Assembly (NCBI RefSeq): GCF_023256325.1
Contig: NZ_JAGDXI010000049.1
Coordinates: 43,122 to 107,121 of the forward strand
Source: Caldisphaera sp.
GTDB taxonomy: Archaea > Thermoproteota > Thermoprotei_A > Sulfolobales > Acidilobaceae
Direction: 5' to 3'
Length of the DNA: 64,000 bases
Positions 51,466 through 61,157 of this stretch are shown in pieces. Both the position numbers and the translations under genes were made by a program. Positions within the stretch are counted from its first letter, which is position 1. Each line of letters opens with the position of its first letter. The notes below the pieces were generated by a model. It made no database searches, had not been told where the DNA came from, and saw only the letters and a program-made list of their open reading frames with translations.

Positions 51466-51994
51466 TGCACATCATCTTGGCTTTTTCAAAATCCTCTACA
51501 GTATTTATATTAAGAATGTTTTTATTATCTAAGGCAAAATTTGTCCACTTATTTAAATTATAGCCTTTTATAATAGAAATACCAATAGGGTTTCCATGCA
51601 TGTCTGTTATGGTTATTATATCTTCCTTAATATCTTCAGTAGATTTTATTACATATTTTATTGTTTCTTCGGTAATATTTGGCATATCAGAAGGAAAAAT
51701 CATTATAGGCCTTTCCTTTATAATATTTAATATAATTCCTATATCTATAGAATAGTCTATGCCTGTTGTATAAATAAGCATCACATCTTTATATTTATTT
51801 TTTAGAACGTGCAAAAAGCTTTCTACATTGGCGGAAACGGCTATTATTGTAAATTTAAAAATTTTTCTTGTTTTATTTATTATGTTAAATATCATAGGCT
51901 TTCCACAAATTTCTACAAAAGGTTTCATGCTCGATCCAAATCTTTTTCCCTTACCACCAGCCATAATTAATGCAATTTCTATATCATAATCCAT
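51458..51994 (-). CDS. cobY: adenosylcobinamide-phosphate guanylyltransferase (CobY-like NTP transferase)
   Basis: LIMAGGKGKRFGSSMKPFVEICGKPMIFNII; cob operon context. Confidence 0.88.
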   Translation of the reverse strand: MDYDIEIALIMAGGKGKRFGSSMKPFVEICGKPMIFNIINKTRKIFKFTIIAVSANVESFLHVLKNKYKDVMLIYTTGIDYSIDIGIILNIIKERPIMIFPSDMPNITEETIKYVIKSTEDIKEDIITITDMHGNPIGISIIKGYNLNKWTNFALDNKNILNINTVEDFEKAKMMCND

Positions 51995-53068
51995 TTATTT
52001 TCCCCTTAAAAGATGGTCATAAATTCTTGACAGGGTTGATCCTATTAATGCAGAAACTATATCATCTTCAAACATTGGCAATTTAGAAAATTTTAGATTT
52101 TCTTTGTCCTTAATTGTGTCAACCCAATACGTAGATGTTAAACCTTTGAAGCCTGATAAATAAATACTTAAAGAAGACGCTAATGCCTCATCACTTATAA
52201 TCATTTTAGAATCTCTTTCATACTCCTCTTTGGATAAAAAAGGAAATGTATTGCTTTCTCCTCTTAGATCTAGTTCTCTTGCTGCAATGATATAAGACCA
52301 AACATTTGGATCTTTTAATTCATTTTCAAGCTCTTTATAGATCATATTATAGACTTGTTTTCCATCAATGTTCGGAACAGGAGCTTTATTATATATAAAC
52401 ATTGCTTCATCAACTATTTCGCTTAATGATAAACCCAATGACCTCTTGAGCATAGTATTTGTATCTTTATCAAAAGAAATTAAAAGTTCATGTATTATTC
52501 TTGCTATAGAATTTCCATGTTTTGTTGCCATCCCACTATACATAATTCCATTATTAGAAATTTTTGCTGCTACTCCTATTGCATCACTAGACGTACCAGA
52601 AGACCTTGATTTACACCTTAACAATAAATCGCTTGATGAAATACATTTTGCTTCTGTCACAGTTCTGAAAAAATCAAGTAGTCCACTTAGAGTTAATTTT
52701 ATATTAAGCCATGATATAATATTGATTGTTCCAATGCAATCTACATCAAAAGTTTCCTCTTGATAAATGCAATTAGGTACCTCAAATCCAGCTGTTATTA
52801 ACGCGCCTCCATATTCATTTTCTTTAGTTTTATATTTTGTTATATCGGCTGCTGTTAAAAAAACTGGTACATTACTATCTTGATTTAGTTTGATTAGAAT
52901 ATCATTTTTATATTTCTCAACATTTCTTACTTTAAAATTCTTTTCAACTTGATTTATTACTATTGTTTTACTTTTTATTATAGCATTTTTATGAGCTGTA
53001 GTCATTATATCCATCGATTCATCAAATTCTAAAATTAGATTATTGTTTTCAATGGTTACTTTTACCAA
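51995..53068 (-). CDS. adenosylcobinamide amidohydrolase (CbiZ) with C-terminal CobZ/PgpA-like domain (CbiS-like)
   Basis: CbiZ-like GTINIISWLNIKLTLSGLLDFFRTVTEAKC...SSGTSSDAIGVAAK followed by ~150-aa helical extension LSLSEIVDEAMFIYN...VYNMIYKELENELKDPNVWSYIIAARELD. Confidence 0.75.
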   Translation of the reverse strand: MVKVTIENNNLILEFDESMDIMTTAHKNAIIKSKTIVINQVEKNFKVRNVEKYKNDILIKLNQDSNVPVFLTAADITKYKTKENEYGGALITAGFEVPNCIYQEETFDVDCIGTINIISWLNIKLTLSGLLDFFRTVTEAKCISSSDLLLRCKSRSSGTSSDAIGVAAKISNNGIMYSGMATKHGNSIARIIHELLISFDKDTNTMLKRSLGLSLSEIVDEAMFIYNKAPVPNIDGKQVYNMIYKELENELKDPNVWSYIIAARELDLRGESNTFPFLSKEEYERDSKMIISDEALASSLSIYLSGFKGLTSTYWVDTIKDKENLKFSKLPMFEDDIVSALIGSTLSRIYDHLLRGK

Positions 53069-54074
53069 TAGATATCAGCCTCTCATATTCGTTATATATT
53101 TCTTTTTTAATTTCTTCTACGCTTAGTCCAAAATATCTAGATAATACCATAACTCCTCCTGCTCCGACACCTTCTTTAACAAATCCTTTCTCATAAAATT
53201 TGAGTCCGTCATATTTTGCATCAGAAAAGTCTACATCTGAAACAATTATTTCAATTCTTTTATCAATTTGTTCTATTAGCTTAAAAATATTTGATTCTTT
53301 ATCATTTGCAATCCATTTTGTTGTTGCTATTTTTATTCTTTCATCTAATATATTCAATTTATATAATATTGATAAAACTGCTCCCATTTGCGTGCCTCCT
53401 GCAAGCAAAACTGTTGATTTATTCTTTAAAGCACCTGCTGCGAATCCAGCAAGTGATATATGAACAGGATCCCCAATCTTATCTATTATAGTGAAAACAT
53501 CATCGTTTTTGCTAATTCTTTTCAAAGCATTTTCTATTATTTTTTTCTTTAATTCTCTTGGATTATTAGGTGATGCACTACTAATAAAATCTACAGCTTT
53601 AAATCCTAACCCTTCTATTATAGATGCAGCTGTTGTCGTGCCTCCTGGTATGCTTTCTCCCAGCAAAAAGATTTCTTGTTTATTCGATATTATTTCTCCC
53701 ATGATTTTTGATTCTTCAAATATAGATTTTGCTGTTCCTTTTTGCATAGCATCGTAAAGTTCTATATTATTGCCTGGAATAGCGCTTGGTATTTTTATAT
53801 GAGGTACCTTAAGTTTAATGTACAGACCAGAATCTACAGCAAAATATGGTATTTTGATTCTTCTTAATAAAGCTCTAGTTATAACTGCGGGTGTGGGCAA
53901 ACCATTTGGCGTAACTGGTATTTCATTCTTTGTTAATGGCATACCATTAATAATGTATTCTAAATCAAGTGTAGGCGTATAGAGAGTTTCTTCACTACTG
54001 GATCCAGCTATGCTAACTCCATTGATTGTAGAAGTTTTTGTAGATCCTCCAACAAATATCGCTACCGCGTTCAT
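53049..54074 (-). CDS. cobT: nicotinate-nucleotide-dimethylbenzimidazole phosphoribosyltransferase, archaeal CobT-like
   Basis: LLGESIPGGTTTAASIIEGLG, ISLAGFAAGALKNKSTVLLAGGTQMGAVLSI, GVGAGGVMVLSRYFG. Confidence 0.9.
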   Translation of the reverse strand: MNAVAIFVGGSTKTSTINGVSIAGSSSEETLYTPTLDLEYIINGMPLTKNEIPVTPNGLPTPAVITRALLRRIKIPYFAVDSGLYIKLKVPHIKIPSAIPGNNIELYDAMQKGTAKSIFEESKIMGEIISNKQEIFLLGESIPGGTTTAASIIEGLGFKAVDFISSASPNNPRELKKKIIENALKRISKNDDVFTIIDKIGDPVHISLAGFAAGALKNKSTVLLAGGTQMGAVLSILYKLNILDERIKIATTKWIANDKESNIFKLIEQIDKRIEIIVSDVDFSDAKYDGLKFYEKGFVKEGVGAGGVMVLSRYFGLSVEEIKKEIYNEYERLISIGKSNH

Positions 54075-54159
54075 TTTTATCTCGAATTGGATAGGGTAGC
54101 CAGAAATATTTATGCTTAGATAAAATAAAAATTAAATTAGAAATTAAACTTGAAAATAT

Positions 54160-54486
54160 TTATTCTATAATCATTATGTTATCTGCCGGAAAACCTAATT
54201 TTACTAGAATATCCTTAACTTTTTTCCTATGATCTCCTTGTAACTCTATTCTCCCTTCCTTATAGGTTCCACCAGCAGCTAACTCACTCTTTAGTTTTGA
54301 TGCTAGGTCCTTAAAATTAACTTGTTTTTCATCTATTCCTTCAATAACGGTTACCTGTTTGCCAAACCTTCTTGTTTCCAGCCTTATCTTTATTATTTGT
54401 TCCTCAGTTGCTAGTTGTTCACATATTTCCGGCGGAAGACCTCCACAATCAACGGCTTTTGACATGGGCTTGTTTAGCCACCTCAC
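54160..54486 (-). CDS. sui1: translation initiation factor aIF1 (SUI1)
   Basis: [39 protein letters not shown]...[27 protein letters not shown]. Confidence 0.95.
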   Translation of the reverse strand: MRWLNKPMSKAVDCGGLPPEICEQLATEEQIIKIRLETRRFGKQVTVIEGIDEKQVNFKDLASKLKSELAAGGTYKEGRIELQGDHRKKVKDILVKLGFPADNIMIIE

Positions 54487-54559
54487 AACTTCTGAATATT
54501 TTTATGGTTGATCTAGGAATATAAACCTTATCCTACAGCTAAAAGATAGGTGCATTAGT

Positions 54560-54808
54560 GTGTCTGAAGAAGAAAACATGGGTGAGCCAATAAGTGAAGA
54601 AGTTCAACAAGAAGAATACTCAGGCCCACTTTATGGGATTAAAGAAAGGGAAGTTTACTATATGTGTTTAAATTGCGGATATAAAATTAGCAAAACAGAG
54701 CTGGATCAATACCATAGCATGATATGCCCTAAATGTGGTTATAGGGTTTTCATTAAACTGAGGGCTCCTCCAACGCTTGTAAAACCAAGAAAAGTTGATG
54801 CTATTTAA
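54560..54808 (+). CDS. rpoP: DNA-directed RNA polymerase subunit P, with acidic N-terminal extension
   Basis: YYMCLNCGYKISKTELDQYHSMICPKCGYRVFIKLRAP. Confidence 0.88.
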   Translation: MSEEENMGEPISEEVQQEEYSGPLYGIKEREVYYMCLNCGYKISKTELDQYHSMICPKCGYRVFIKLRAPPTLVKPRKVDAI

Positions 54809-55735
54809 TTAAACGTTTTTCTTATTTAATGAAATATAATTCTTCATTATTATTTCATTTATTAATTTAGCAGCAAGAGAAGACGTTATACCACTATTAT
54901 CATAGGGAGGGGAAACTTCTACTACGTCGGCACCTACTAACCTTTCATCAACTAGCTGATTTATTAAAGTAAGGCCTTCTAAATTTGTTATCCCACCAGG
55001 TTCTGGGTTTCCTACGCCAGGGGCATATGAAGGATCAAAGCCATCCATGTCTATGGATAAGTATATATATTTACAATCAGACATAAATCTCTTTACAGTA
55101 TTTATTACGTTTACTAAGCCCATTTTATAAATATCCCCAGTCTTTACAGTATTTATGTTGTTTTTTGATAATACATAATTTCTTTCCTCTTTAGAATAAG
55201 CTCTAACGCCTATATAATTTATTTTAGGCCCACCTAATAATTCTAATGATCTTCTCATTACTGAGGCATGGCCATTTTTTAAACCAAGATATTCGTCTCT
55301 TAAATCATAATGGGCATCAATAACAATTAAGCATGGAGTTATATTGACCTTTTTAAATGCCCTTAATGCTCCGTAAGTTATGGTGTGTTCTCCACCGATC
55401 ATTATAGGAATTTTATTAAGATCTAGAACATCTGATATAACTCCTGTTATTCTGTTTAATGTCTCATTTATATCCCCTATTACTACAGAAATATCGCCTT
55501 CATCTGTTAAACCTATGTCTTCTAAATAAATATCAGAAAAGTAACTGTTAGATTCTAATCCGGTAGCTGCCTGTCTTATAGAATCAGGACCAAAGCGCGT
55601 GCCTGGCTTATATGAAGTTGAAGAATCGAATGGTACACCTATAATTTCATATTTTGAATTTTTGTTATTTTCCAAGCCAGCATAGTTCTTTGATGATTTT
55701 GTTAAGTAGATATCCTTCAAGCTCAATCTCCTCAC
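54809..55735 (-). CDS. speB: agmatinase/arginase family ureohydrolase
   Basis: GVPFDSSTSYKPGTRFGPDSIR, MIGGEHTITYGAL, VIDAHYDLRDEY, YLSIDMDGFDPSYAPGVGNPEPGG. Confidence 0.95.
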   Translation of the reverse strand: MRRLSLKDIYLTKSSKNYAGLENNKNSKYEIIGVPFDSSTSYKPGTRFGPDSIRQAATGLESNSYFSDIYLEDIGLTDEGDISVVIGDINETLNRITGVISDVLDLNKIPIMIGGEHTITYGALRAFKKVNITPCLIVIDAHYDLRDEYLGLKNGHASVMRRSLELLGGPKINYIGVRAYSKEERNYVLSKNNINTVKTGDIYKMGLVNVINTVKRFMSDCKYIYLSIDMDGFDPSYAPGVGNPEPGGITNLEGLTLINQLVDERLVGADVVEVSPPYDNSGITSSLAAKLINEIIMKNYISLNKKNV

Positions 55736-55768
55736 CAGAAAAGCTGTAAATCTATTTAAATAAAAGTT

Positions 55769-57559
<1,791 letters not shown>

Positions 57560-57565
57560 TGAGAT

Positions 57566-57949
57566 GTGAGTGAAGAAGTTGATAGCTCAAAGAGGACTAG
57601 TAAAGAAATTAAGCCTGAGAAAGCAGACTTGTCTAAGGCTTTATCTATTATCCCTCCCGCATCTTCACTTAAAGAAAAAGGTAAGAAAGTAATAGAAAAA
57701 AGGCTAAGGATTTCTTACGATGATTCTGTTGAAAAGGGTACGGCTAAACTATCAAAAAAGTTAGCTACCCAGCTAGGCATACAGAAAAGATTGGAAATGG
57801 TTATCGCGAGTAAGAAAAAATTGATGTTCGATGCTCAAATTGACGATTCGATACAAGAAGAATCGAAGGTATTTGTTAATCCAGAGCAAATGAAAGACGA
57901 GGGAGTAGCCGATAATAGCATTGTTACTATTAGATCTGCCCAAGAATAA
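57566..57949 (+). CDS. hypothetical protein with putative double-psi/AbrB-like barrel half-repeats
   Basis: GTAKLSKKLATQLGIQKRLEMVIASKKKLMFDAQ ... VFVNPEQMKDEGVADNSIVTIR; immediately downstream of glyS. Confidence 0.6.
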   Translation: MSEEVDSSKRTSKEIKPEKADLSKALSIIPPASSLKEKGKKVIEKRLRISYDDSVEKGTAKLSKKLATQLGIQKRLEMVIASKKKLMFDAQIDDSIQEESKVFVNPEQMKDEGVADNSIVTIRSAQE

Positions 57950-57951
57950 CG

Positions 57952-58410
57952 GTGAAATTTTTGAGTAGTAAATGCAAAAAAGACTGTTATACTTATTCTA
58001 CAATTTTTGAGCAAGAATCTGATAGAATTGCACAACTAATGCAAGAGCAAGTTTCTCTAATTAAAAATGGTAATATAGCTTATAATTCTTATTTATCAGA
58101 TAATAGGGATGAAACTCTTAATGAATTAAAAGAGATAATTTTAAGGCTTAGAGAAATTAGAAACATTATATTGAATAAGATCGATGATTATGAAGATTTT
58201 ATTAGTTGCTGTAAAGGAAAAAAGAATAAAGATATGGATCTTTTGGTAGCCTATTATTTAGAGGCAGGCTCTAAAAAAGAGGAAGAATTCTTGAAGGAAA
58301 TTTCTAATGCGATAAATACAAAAGATGATCTTTTCAATTTAAGATTTCTTGTAATTAAAATAAAATCAAATAAAGACTTAGCTTATGAGGATGATAATAA
58401 GCGGGTCTAA
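57952..58410 (+). CDS. hypothetical helical protein with Cys clusters
   Basis: 152-aa ORF starting 2 nt after the preceding stop; CKKDC and SCCKGKK. Confidence 0.55.
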   Translation: MKFLSSKCKKDCYTYSTIFEQESDRIAQLMQEQVSLIKNGNIAYNSYLSDNRDETLNELKEIILRLREIRNIILNKIDDYEDFISCCKGKKNKDMDLLVAYYLEAGSKKEEEFLKEISNAINTKDDLFNLRFLVIKIKSNKDLAYEDDNKRV

Positions 58411-58530
58411 TGCGAACTATCCTGTCCTAAGGATTAAAGCTTCCTGGTTCATAGCTTTACTATGCCAATAATGAAATGGATAGAAGGTGGTGCTTTACGC
58501 TCCCTTAAAACTTAATATATAAAAATTTTG
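58411..58530 (-). mobile_element. orphan IS200/IS605-type right-end remnant
   Basis: Plus strand ctatcctgtcctaaggattaaagcttcctggttcatagctttactatg aligns by eye with 26064ff ctatcccatcctaaaggacaagattcctgcttcatgactttaccatat; no TnpB-like frame detected beside it. Confidence 0.5.
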
Positions 58531-58748
58531 ATAAATAACTTTTTAAAGTTTATAAATTTTATTAAAATAATCTAATTTCTTTTTATTTTAGAAAGGTAGA
58601 GTCTTATAGAAAGGTCAGAAATTAGCTAAATAAAAATTTGTATCATGGGTTTCAATTAATTTTTAATATCATATTATTTTTGTGATTTATAAATATTTAA
58701 TTAATAGAAAAATTTTTATACTAGTCTGTATATAATTTTTACCAAGTA

Positions 58749-58976
58749 ATGGTGAGTTTTATGGAAGAAGCGAATAAGAAGTTAAGTTCTGGAAGAATTA
58801 TTGCTATAGCTATATTAATTCTTATACCATTTTTTGTTTACTTCCTATATCCAACTTATAACAAAGTAAACCCAACGATTGATGGTCTAACTTTCTTTTA
58901 TTGGTATCAAACGCTATGGCTGGGTATTTCTGGAATAATGTATGCAATAGCAGCTTATCTATGGGATAAAAGGTGA
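58749..58976 (+). CDS. small two-TM protein (DUF3311-like) partner of SSS transporter
   Basis: Two TM helices; directly upstream of the symporter. Confidence 0.75.
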   Translation: MVSFMEEANKKLSSGRIIAIAILILIPFFVYFLYPTYNKVNPTIDGLTFFYWYQTLWLGISGIMYAIAAYLWDKR

Positions 58977-58982
58977 GAAATA

Positions 58983-60473
58983 ATGGTATTTGGACTTGAA
59001 GGTTGGATAGTGTTTTGGGTACTGTTTGTGGTATTTGTCTTTTTGGGGTTTTATGGGTCCAGGTGGAGAAAAGGAGACTTAAGTCAACTTCACGAGTGGG
59101 CTTTAGCTGGTAGAAAGCTTGGAGTTTTCTTAGTTTGGTTTTTAGTAGGGGCCGATTTATATACGGCATATACATTTGTAGCAATACCTTCATTAGAGTA
59201 CGCATCTGGTAGCCTTGCTTTCTTTGCAGTTCCATACGTTTCTATTACGTTTGCTGTAGCAATGCTTTTTATGCCAATTTTGTGGGAAAAATCGAGACAA
59301 AAAGGCTATATAACAGCTGCCGATTTCGTTCAAGATGTTTTCAATAGTAAAATCTTGGCAGTACTTATTGCATTAACAGGAATAATAGCAGAATTACCTT
59401 ATATAGCTTTACAAATAGACGGTATGAGAGCTGTTCTCAGTGTTATGTTATTTGGTTATTCGGGAGTAAAAGCTGTATCTGAATGGGCACTAATAATTTC
59501 ATTCATTATATTAGCAGCATTTGTTTATACTAGCGGTTTAAGAGGTGCAACTCTTGGGGCAGTTTTTAAGGATGTTTTAATATGGATTTCAGTTATAGCT
59601 TTAATTGTTGTAGTTCCATTAAAATATGGAGGTTTTACTACAGCTTTTGCTGATGCAGCAAAAGCACATAGTTTTGTATCAGGCTTGGAAGCTCTTAAGC
59701 CGACATTCGCTTCAGCATACGTTAGTTTGTTCATAGGAAGCGCGCTTGCCCTATATTTATATCCGCATGCTGTAAACGGATCTCTAAGCGCTGAATCTAA
59801 ATCAAAATTAAGAATGAGTACAGCCTTATTACCTATATATGGAATTGGTTTAGCAATACTTGCAATAATGGGAATCTTAGTTTATTCAGATCCTGCTGCT
59901 TTAAATATAACAAAGGTATTATCAGGTTTAGCCTCGATACCGGCTATTGCTGTAACAGCCTTTCCTCAATGGTTTGCTGCGATAATTTTATTGGGTATAT
60001 TCGTTGGAGGTCTTGTTCCAGCTGCTATAATGGCCATAGCCCAGGCAAATCTATTAACTAGAAATATAATTAAACCTTTAAAGAGGGATCTTTCTCCCAA
60101 AGCGGAAACCGAAATATCAAAATGGGCTTCTGTCGCTTTCAAGTTTATAGCGTTAGCTTTTGTGTTTTTAACTCCACTGACTTACGCCGTTCAGCTTCAA
60201 CTCCTAGGTGGTATTATAATATTAACAACATTGCCTGCAGTTTTTATAGGCCTGCTTACAAATAAATTAGAAAAATATTCATTAATTGTTGGATGGTTTG
60301 TTTCACTAGTTGCATCTATATATTTAGTTCTTCTAGCAAATCACTTTAAGACTTTAAGCACTTCATCTTATGTACTGTTTGGCCATCCAATATTTATAGG
60401 AATAATAGGATTAGGAATAAATCTTGCAATAGTTGCTATAGGGACAATAATTAAATTTGCCATAAAGAAATAA
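58983..60473 (+). CDS. sodium:solute symporter family transporter
   Basis: LHEWALAGRKLGVFLVWFLVGADLYTAYTFVAIP..., GYITAADFVQDVFNSKILAVLIALTGIIAELPYIALQIDGMRAVL. Confidence 0.92.
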   Translation: MVFGLEGWIVFWVLFVVFVFLGFYGSRWRKGDLSQLHEWALAGRKLGVFLVWFLVGADLYTAYTFVAIPSLEYASGSLAFFAVPYVSITFAVAMLFMPILWEKSRQKGYITAADFVQDVFNSKILAVLIALTGIIAELPYIALQIDGMRAVLSVMLFGYSGVKAVSEWALIISFIILAAFVYTSGLRGATLGAVFKDVLIWISVIALIVVVPLKYGGFTTAFADAAKAHSFVSGLEALKPTFASAYVSLFIGSALALYLYPHAVNGSLSAESKSKLRMSTALLPIYGIGLAILAIMGILVYSDPAALNITKVLSGLASIPAIAVTAFPQWFAAIILLGIFVGGLVPAAIMAIAQANLLTRNIIKPLKRDLSPKAETEISKWASVAFKFIALAFVFLTPLTYAVQLQLLGGIIILTTLPAVFIGLLTNKLEKYSLIVGWFVSLVASIYLVLLANHFKTLSTSSYVLFGHPIFIGIIGLGINLAIVAIGTIIKFAIKK

Positions 60474-60476
60474 AAT

Positions 60477-60531
60477 GTGTCAGCCCTCACACGGCTCTTC
60501 ATTAAATCAGGCCGAAATCGGTCATCATCCA
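60477..60531 (-). ncRNA. C/D box sRNA (2'-O-methylation guide)
   Basis: Minus strand GG-ATGATGA(C)-CCGATTTCGGC-CTGA(D')-TTTA-ATGAAGA(C')-GCCGTGTGAGGG-CTGA(D)-CA; guide lengths 11 and 12 nt and D'-C' spacer of 4 nt are typical of archaeal sRNAs. Confidence 0.85.
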
Positions 60532-60540
60532 CTTTTTTAA

Positions 60541-61062
60541 TTATTTCATTATCTTCCAGAGTTTTTTAGCTATAATTTTTGTTCCAGCGCTTATACTATC
60601 TAAAACTTTTGGATTTAGTTCATATTTCATGTTTAGCTTTTTGTTTACATCTTGACTTAAATCTAATCCTAAAAACCATAAATGGTAAAGGACTGTCTTC
60701 GAACCCATGTATTTTTCACCTTGTATTAGGTCTCCAAAGTATGGTATCCATTCCAAAGGTTCTCTACTCCTTCTAATTAATATTAGAAAACCTCCAACTA
60801 TTGGACCGATATCTTGATTTAACTTATAAGTTATGTAATTGTTTGACACGTTTTCATCTTCAATTAAATTCCTTTCTTTTAAAACCTTAGCAATTTGATT
60901 AAAAATCTGGTCTATATTCCTTCCTCCTATTTTTATAAGTATTTTTTCCCTTTTTTGTTGTAAATTACTTTTAAATAAGATAAACTCTCCTTTATTCGAT
61001 TTCCTATATATAATCTTATAATTGCTACCCCTTTCAAAGCTCATACTTCTCACCTTCTTCAT
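60541..61062 (-). CDS. hypothetical protein
   Basis: 173-aa ORF with coding-like composition; no family recognised. Confidence 0.6.
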   Translation of the reverse strand: MKKVRSMSFERGSNYKIIYRKSNKGEFILFKSNLQQKREKILIKIGGRNIDQIFNQIAKVLKERNLIEDENVSNNYITYKLNQDIGPIVGGFLILIRRSREPLEWIPYFGDLIQGEKYMGSKTVLYHLWFLGLDLSQDVNKKLNMKYELNPKVLDSISAGTKIIAKKLWKIMK

Positions 61063-61105
61063 AAGATCTATAAAAGGTATTTAAATAAAGATATTCCGTT
61101 CTTTT

Positions 61106-61155
61106 TTATGATTACTTCCCAAACCCTGAAGAGTGAAGATTGCTTTTTGCTGTTT
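61106..61155 (+). ncRNA. candidate degenerate C/D box sRNA
   Basis: TATGATTA(C-like)-CTTCCCAAACC-CTGA(D')-AGAG-TGAAGA(C')-TTGCTTTTTG-CTGT(D-like); spacing fits but C and D boxes each carry one deviation. Confidence 0.35.
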
Positions 61156-61157
61156 AT

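Noticed and set aside
52368-53757. Plus-strand ORFs of 60-130 aa opposite the cob operon (52368-52763, 53200-53463, 53291-53491, 53491-53757)
   Set aside because: Antisense to well-supported cbiS-like and cobT genes; composition reflects complement of coding sequence.
54075-54159. Region upstream of cobT checked for a cobalamin riboswitch
   Set aside because: No B12-box-like conserved sequence seen, and the leader is too short.
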